From positions 6,389 through 16,750 of the forward strand of contig PLKY01000433.1 in assembly GCA_003140785.1 (NCBI GenBank): a stretch of DNA of 10,362 nt, in the 5' to 3' direction. This document shows positions 6,991 to 10,362 of this stretch, one piece after another. The position numbers and the translations under genes are program-made. The stretch's first letter is position 1. Each line of letters opens with the position of its first letter. The DNA is from Acidobacteriaceae bacterium. Its GTDB lineage: Bacteria > Acidobacteriota > Terriglobia > Terriglobales > Acidobacteriaceae. The notes below the pieces were generated by a model. It ran no database searches and was not told where the DNA came from. It was given only the letters and a program-made list of their open reading frames with translations.

Positions 6991-7413
6991 ATGGGAAATT
7001 TCCGCTACACCGTTGAGGTCTTCGCTCCTCCCGAGCGAATATGGGCGGTTTTCGTGGATGTGGAGCGCTGGCCCGAATGGACTCCGACGGTGACGCGCGC
7101 GCAGCGGCTCGAAGGTGGCCCGCTTGCGGTTGGTAGCCAAACCAAAATCTGGCAGCCTAAACTTACGCCCGTCATTTGGCGCGTGACAGTGCTAGACGAA
7201 ACCGCCGGTGTGTTTACGTGGACCACCAGCAAACCGGGCATCCAGGTGACTGCGACACATAAGATGGAGACAAATGACGGCGGTGCTCGGGTAACGCTCT
7301 CGCTCGATTACTCGGGGCTGGTGGGTGCGCTGATGGCTTGGCAACTCAAAGACCTGAATTGGGATTACCTGACCATGGAAGCGGCAGGATTGAAGCAGCG
7401 CTGCGAGCAGTGA
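6991..7413 (+). CDS. SRPBCC (START/Bet v1-like) ligand-binding protein
   Basis: A 140-residue protein with the helix-grip SRPBCC fold, of the polyketide cyclase/dehydrase-like group that binds hydrophobic ligands. The opening is diagnostic: strand FRYTVEVFAPPERIWAVFVD (4-23), then the helix-turn VERWPEWTPTVTRAQRL. A run of beta strands follows, and the protein ends in the long amphipathic helix of the family (from about residue 108, LMAWQLKDLNWDYLTMEAAG), which caps the cavity. There is no signal peptide. It starts 37 bases after the DsbA-like stop, so they may share a transcript. No Shine-Dalgarno is seen; instead a small hairpin, GAGCC/GGCTC with a 5-base loop (6970-6984), lies immediately before the ATG and could limit initiation. 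The ligand and any enzymatic activity are unknown. Convergent with the radical SAM gene, 28 bases away. Confidence 0.87.
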   Translation: MGNFRYTVEVFAPPERIWAVFVDVERWPEWTPTVTRAQRLEGGPLAVGSQTKIWQPKLTPVIWRVTVLDETAGVFTWTTSKPGIQVTATHKMETNDGGARVTLSLDYSGLVGALMAWQLKDLNWDYLTMEAAGLKQRCEQ

Positions 7414-7441
7414 CGCGGTCCAGGCGGACGCGACAAGCGCG

Positions 7442-8485
7442 CTAATCGCCGTTCTGAATATTCACCAGTACAGGCTGACCGGCGTTGTCGCCGCCAGGCG
7501 AAACCGTCTGCGTTTGCGGGGCGCGCCAGTGGTCGATGTAGCTGATCCGGTGCACGCAGCCGATGGTGCAATTGGGCGCGCACCCTTTGGCGGTCAGGAA
7601 TTCCCGCTTCACATCGGCGGTGGTGTAGCCGGCCAGCGGCACGCCGGGGTAGCCGCGCTGCTGGCTGCAATAGTGCACCAGCCCGTCCTCGCAGATATAG
7701 AGATAGCGCGAGCCTGCGCGGCACCGCCAGTCGTTCGGCTGGCCTTTGGCAATCGCTTCCTGAAACTTGTCAAACTGCGCGTAGTTGGTCTTCTTCCGGT
7801 GGGTCATCGCGAAGTAGACCTTGGCTTCGTCCTCTTTCAGAGGCTTCAACTGCCCGCTGCCGTCGTGGATGATGCCGATGGTCGACTCAAACCCCAGCTC
7901 CAGCGCCCGCTTGCCAATCACCAATGCGTCGTTGGGATCTTTGAAGCCGCCGCCCACGACGGAATTGATGTTGACGTGGAACTCGGCGAACTCGGCTAGC
8001 ATCTGCAGCTTCTTGTCCAAAACCTTCAGGCTCTTCTTCGAGACTTCATCCGGCACGAGGTTGTCGATCGAGATTTGCAGGTGGTCGAGGCCGGCCTGGT
8101 TCAGGCGCTCGATGCGTTCCTGGTTGAGCAGGTAGCCGTTGGTGATCATGCCGGCGATGGCGCCGGTGCTCCTCATGCGGCGGATGATGTCGTCGAGGTG
8201 CGGGTGGGTCAGCGGCTCGCCGCCGGAGATGCCGATCATGGCCGTGCCCAGGCGGCCCAGATGGTCGATGCGCCGGATCATCTCGGCTAAAGGCACGGGC
8301 TCAGAGACTTTGTCGTACTCGTTGCAGTAGGCGCAGGAGAGATTGCAGAAGCGCGCGGGGACGATTTGGGCCAGCACCGGATGGCCGGTCGAGGCCAGGG
8401 CGCGCGCCACCATGGCGTATTCGCGCGCCTTGCGCGTGGCCGCAATGCGGCGTCCGCGCAGCGTCGATCTCCGGGGAGTTGCCAT
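7442..8485 (-). CDS. Radical SAM protein with Cys-rich C-terminal (SPASM/Twitch-like) region
   Basis: Radical S-adenosylmethionine enzyme, 347 residues from the chosen start. The first [4Fe-4S] cluster motif is CNLSCAYC (C47, C51, C54), preceded by PVLAQIVPARF. The SAM-binding GGEP motif is in GISGGEP (residues 87-91). Other barrel landmarks are MITNGY, LQISID and VNINSVV. After the barrel come six cysteines: C255, C265, C273, C302, C306 and C310. Their pattern fits an auxiliary iron-sulfur site of the Twitch/SPASM kind, found in peptide-modifying and other maturase enzymes. The start MATPRRSTLRGRR is chosen because the upstream frame, open to 8611, reads through an inverted repeat and looks non-coding. 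AGAAAGG directly touches this ATG, a poor spacing, so the start is uncertain. No peptide substrate gene is evident beside it. The reaction is unknown. Confidence 0.9.
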   Translation of the reverse strand: MATPRRSTLRGRRIAATRKAREYAMVARALASTGHPVLAQIVPARFCNLSCAYCNEYDKVSEPVPLAEMIRRIDHLGRLGTAMIGISGGEPLTHPHLDDIIRRMRSTGAIAGMITNGYLLNQERIERLNQAGLDHLQISIDNLVPDEVSKKSLKVLDKKLQMLAEFAEFHVNINSVVGGGFKDPNDALVIGKRALELGFESTIGIIHDGSGQLKPLKEDEAKVYFAMTHRKKTNYAQFDKFQEAIAKGQPNDWRCRAGSRYLYICEDGLVHYCSQQRGYPGVPLAGYTTADVKREFLTAKGCAPNCTIGCVHRISYIDHWRAPQTQTVSPGGDNAGQPVLVNIQNGD

Positions 8486-8689
8486 CCTTTCTATTGAATC
8501 ACAATGCGCGGTGATCAGGACATCGCCTGCGCCCTCAAGGGCTTCGCTTGCCGTCCTAACCACTCTGTCGTTTTTCCGGCGCAAGCGAAGCCCGATTCTC
8601 GGTTGCTCCACCGCTTGGTAAGCAGTCGAGGTAGTTCTTAGTTAGTAAATAGAATCATTGGCGGGTGGCCCACATCTCTTCAAGTCCCC
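8486..8689. other. Leader of the radical SAM gene and spacer before the palindromic element
   Basis: No gene is supported. It contains a perfect 13-bp inverted repeat (8539-8593) and an AT-rich patch around 8627-8660 that may hold the minus-strand promoter. No clear -35/-10 pair is seen. Confidence 0.45.
8539..8593. repeat. Perfect 13-bp inverted repeat with 29-base loop
   Basis: GGGCTTCGCTTGC at 8539-8551 is exactly complementary to GCAAGCGAAGCCC at 8581-8593. The loop is 8552-8580, and on the plus strand its right part holds a T-run (8571-8575). It lies in the 5' region of the radical SAM gene, about 55 bases from the chosen start, and about 100 bases from the palindromic element beside the transposase. 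It could be a leader hairpin, an operator or a solitary repeat of another family. Confidence 0.8.
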
Positions 8690-8932
8690 ACAACGCTGGG
8701 TGCCCCAGGTCCTGGACCCCCACAGACGGGTCTTTGTCTGTGGGGTGGAGGTCTCGTTTCTGAGACCTGGGAGGATATTCTCCTCCCGACAGACCTAAAC
8801 AAGAACGACGAACCTCGACTATCCGAGCATCTCATCCGGGAAACTTCCTACCCGGGTCTCAACCACCCCAACGACGAAGAACTGTCGTTGGGGACCCCGG
8901 TAAAGATCGAGACCCGGGGCACCCAGCGTTGT
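8690..8932. repeat. Compound palindromic element, REP/BIME-like, two inverted units
   Basis: The ends are 22-base inverted repeats (8690-8711 and 8911-8932) with a single mismatch, each carrying the core CAACGCTGGGTGCCCC or its complement. Inside are two homologous units in inverted orientation. The left unit has outer stem CCCAGGTC (8704-8711) with GACCTGGG (8764-8771), and inner hairpin CCCCACAGAC (8718-8727) with GTCTGTGGGG (8736-8745), loop 8 bases. The right unit has outer stem CCCGGGTCTC (8851-8860) with GAGACCCGGG (8909-8918), and inner hairpin CCCCAACGAC (8866-8875) with GTCGTTGGGG (8884-8893), loop 8 bases. Further hairpins are AGGTCTC/GAGACCT (8749-8768), GGGAGGA/TCCTCCC (8769-8787) and CCGGG/CCCGG (8836-8855). 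Differences between units are matched on both strands of the stems. The transposase start codon is 65 bases beyond the right end, which suggests a RAYT-linked repeat. Confidence 0.9.
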
Positions 8933-8997
8933 AATCACGCGTCGACATGTGACTTCAACCACCGACCGTTTCCCGGCTACGACCTAAGCTGTCCTCC

Positions 8998-9513
8998 ATG
9001 ACTCAGGGGCTACGCCGTTTTCAGCAGGCCGGGACCTTCCACTTCCTGACCTTCAGCTGTTATCGCCGGTGGCCCTATCTCCGCAGCGCAATCGCGCGAG
9101 ACCTGTTCGAAGCGTCCCTAGAACGCATCCGAAAGCGCTACTTGTTCGTCGTCGTGGGCTACGTCGTGATGCCCGAGCACGTCCATTTGCTCGTGAACGA
9201 GCCGGCACTCGGCACACTCGATCGGGTGATGCAGGCGCTCAAACTATCCGTCTCACGCAGACAGGTGCGTACTCCGTTCTGGCAGGCACGCTACTACGAC
9301 TTCAACGTCTGGAATCCGGAGAAGACTACGGAGAAGCTCGACTACATGCACCGGAACCCGGTGAAGCGCGGACTCGTGGCGAAGCCAGAGGATTGGCCGT
9401 GGTCGAGCTTTTGCCATTACAGGGCAGGTTTCGTGGGAACCGTTGAGATCGAGTCGTTCTGGACAGCGGCACGTCGCGGGAACGAACTGCCCGACGCCCA
9501 ACTGAAGATTTGA
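8998..9513 (+). CDS. REP-associated tyrosine transposase (RAYT), IS200-like Y1 HUH family
   Basis: Single-strand nicking enzyme of the Y1 transposase family (IS200/IS605 TnpA relatives), 171 residues, a normal size for the RAYT branch. The N-terminal motif FHFLTFSCYRRWPYL is typical of RAYTs. The metal-binding HUH motif is H61-V62-H63 in VVMPEHVHLLV. The nucleophilic tyrosine is most likely Y116 in EKLDYMHRNPVKRGLV, the most characteristic RAYT segment, followed by WPWSSF (133-138). No accessory TnpB is present, and there are no classical IS200 ends around the gene. Instead the compound palindromic element sits directly upstream, the usual company of RAYTs, which act on REP hairpins rather than mobilising themselves efficiently. 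No good Shine-Dalgarno precedes the ATG. Convergent with brnA, with 8 bases between stops. All catalytic residues appear intact. Confidence 0.93.
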   Translation: MTQGLRRFQQAGTFHFLTFSCYRRWPYLRSAIARDLFEASLERIRKRYLFVVVGYVVMPEHVHLLVNEPALGTLDRVMQALKLSVSRRQVRTPFWQARYYDFNVWNPEKTTEKLDYMHRNPVKRGLVAKPEDWPWSSFCHYRAGFVGTVEIESFWTAARRGNELPDAQLKI

Positions 9514-9521
9514 GGCCCTCG

Positions 9522-9836
9522 CTAGCCTCTCCGTATGCCAGCCCGCCGCTCTGCTTCCATCAGGTTGGTCAGAATGTCGTTGATGCGGGTCAGGTGGCCT
9601 TCGCCTTTGGAGCGCAGCCAGTCGAGTACCTGCGGATCGAGCCGCACGCTCACCGGAACTTTCCGTCGCACGTCGCGCAGGCGGACCATGCTGGCAAGCT
9701 GCTCCGGTGTCAGCTTGGGAATGTCGCTATAGTCGATGTCCGAGTCATCGCCCGCCGCGCGCTTGGCGGCCGCTCTGCGCAGCGCCTCTTTCTCCGCCTC
9801 AGTCCAGCGCCTGTTCCTGATATCGTCGGAAGTCAT
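9522..9836 (-). CDS. brnA: BrnA antitoxin of a type II toxin-antitoxin system
   Basis: Antitoxin that binds and neutralises BrnT and normally represses its own operon through a ribbon-helix-helix DNA-binding domain. From M at 9836 it has 104 residues. The N-terminal part is charged (MTSDDIRNRRWTEAEKEALR), with the acidic linker GDDSDIDYSDIPKLT. The C-terminal region, from VPVSVRLDPQVLDWLRSKGE to GHLTRINDILTNLM, is the highly conserved BrnA/BrnT-partner domain with the RHH strand-helix-helix. The same frame is open to an ATG at 9890. The shorter start is preferred because the family begins near the TEAE segment and AAGAG sits about nine bases upstream of it. The start lies inside the 3' end of brnT (overlap 38 bases), so the two are translationally linked, toxin first. 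Confidence 0.92.
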   Translation of the reverse strand: MTSDDIRNRRWTEAEKEALRRAAAKRAAGDDSDIDYSDIPKLTPEQLASMVRLRDVRRKVPVSVRLDPQVLDWLRSKGEGHLTRINDILTNLMEAERRAGIRRG

Positions 9837-10122
9837 CCTCACTAGCTCTTCGCGCGGAGATGATCCGGATAACCTCTTCGCCATCGTCACCCTCCCTATA
9901 CACGTGCGCGACTAACAGCAGGTCGCCGACGCCGGGATCGATCGATGCAAAACCCAGCGCGTGCCAGCGCTGCTCGCCCGTCCCGTCGATGCGGTCCAGC
10001 CCAAATATGCAATGGGGGTCAGCAAAGACCAGGAGTGCAACTTCGAAACTGATGCCGCTGTGTTTGCGCTGATTGAGCCGGTTCTTGCGCTCCTCCCACT
10101 CGTAGCGCCTGTGTATATACAT
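9799..10122 (-). CDS. brnT: BrnT toxin, RelE-like ribonuclease
   Basis: Toxin of the BrnT/BrnA pair. BrnT is a RelE-fold ribonuclease that cuts RNA and stops growth when free of antitoxin. The 107 residues carry the family hallmarks: YEWEERKNRLNQRKHSGISF (8-27), where W-E-x-x-K-N and the K-H pair are typical, then EVALLVFADP, the RWHALG strand, LLLVAHVYREGD and the terminal IRIISARRAS segment, which holds the conserved catalytic arginines. The fold and key residues look complete. The ATG has no Shine-Dalgarno, and no in-frame start exists just upstream. A palindrome, TGTATATACA, overlaps the start codon. The toxin-first order and the overlap with brnA are normal for this family. Confidence 0.92.
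   Translation of the reverse strand: MYIHRRYEWEERKNRLNQRKHSGISFEVALLVFADPHCIFGLDRIDGTGEQRWHALGFASIDPGVGDLLLVAHVYREGDDGEEVIRIISARRASEDDFRRYQEQALD
10112..10121. promoter_or_regulatory. Candidate BrnTA operator palindrome
   Basis: TGTATATACA is a perfect 10-bp palindrome in an AT-rich island within GC-rich DNA, overlapping the brnT start codon. BrnA-type antitoxins repress their own promoter by binding inverted repeats, so this is a plausible operator. It could also be part of the promoter. Position and symmetry are the only evidence. Confidence 0.4.
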
Positions 10123-10362
10123 AATGTAGCACGAAACTCTGACCGAAGAGGCCGTAGTTCTTCAGCGATTTTCTTCGCAAACTGACCTGGACGGCTGTGC
10201 CGCTGCACACAAATGCGTCCCTGAACCGGCCCGGTGTTGCCGAAAATATCACTGAAGCAGCGCAGAATTGAAATAGGTGCGTCCGGAGCATGGAGCGGGT
10301 CCTTCCGCTTCGCACGGGCGCGTCACCCAGCCTCCAAGGGGTGTACAGCCGGAGACAAGTCT
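10123..10362. other. Terminal 240 bases, no supported gene
   Basis: This lies upstream of brnT and runs to the window edge. Minus-strand frames stay open through it, but none gives a protein I recognise and none has a clear start with a ribosome site. It should contain the brnTA promoter. No hairpin, repeat or RNA gene stood out. Confidence 0.5.

Noticed and set aside
8486..8611. N-terminal extension of the radical SAM protein to an ATG at 8611
   Set aside because: The added 42 residues show no family similarity and cross a perfect inverted repeat. The protein reads naturally from MATPRRST at 8485.
8690..8932. CRISPR array or simple rho-independent terminators as an explanation of the repeat cluster
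   Set aside because: There are no regularly spaced direct repeats with unique spacers. The hairpins lack T-runs and are arranged as nested inverted units, which fits a REP-like element better.
9837..9890. Longer BrnA starting at 9890
   Set aside because: It would overlap brnT by 92 bases and add residues not typical of BrnA. The start at 9836 has a better-placed purine tract.
10019..10315. Minus-strand open frames running through the region upstream of brnT
   Set aside because: They overlap brnT in other frames and show no domain, no plausible start and no ribosome site.

Overview
The window is GC-rich, densely coded bacterial chromosome. The protein types together suggest a member of the Acidobacteriota (Terriglobia-like). 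They include a secreted DsbA-like protein with a CPDC centre, a 347-residue radical SAM protein with a Cys-rich tail, a REP-associated tyrosine transposase (RAYT) and BrnT/BrnA. This placement is an inference from protein character; no rRNA or other taxonomic marker is present.

Layout. Positions 1-1301 (minus) hold the N-terminal two thirds of the translational GTPase TypA/BipA, cut by the window edge. A divergent intergenic region leads into a plus-strand pair at 1473-3826: an exported ComEC-like metallo-beta-lactamase-fold hydrolase overlapping by 4 bases an M29-family aminopeptidase. A converging minus-strand pair follows, also with a 4-base overlap: a GT1-type glycosyltransferase (4400-5707) and a GNAT acetyltransferase (3876-4403). 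A roughly 365-base gene-free stretch separates it from a plus-strand group: a 35-residue single-pass membrane protein (6073-6180), an exported DsbA/thioredoxin-fold protein (6256-6954) and an SRPBCC protein (6991-7413). The radical SAM protein (7442-8485, minus) converges on that group.

The right end is accessory. A highly structured non-coding element (8690-8932) lies just upstream of a RAYT gene (8998-9513, plus). It consists of two inverted units, each an outer stem around a 10-bp hairpin with an 8-nt loop. The units differ by paired substitutions that keep the stems intact, so the folded shape appears to be what is conserved. This is the most interesting signal in the window and fits a REP/BIME-like element mobilised or maintained by the neighbouring HUH protein. 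Next comes a BrnT-BrnA type II toxin-antitoxin pair (minus, 9522-10122), whose toxin start codon overlaps a 10-bp palindrome. The last 240 bases hold no gene I can support.

Functionally, the left part is housekeeping (translation GTPase, peptide turnover), the middle is envelope redox and small-molecule or cell-surface modification, and the right is a mobile/toxin-antitoxin patch. I found no rRNA, tRNA, CRISPR array, integrase or complete insertion sequence.
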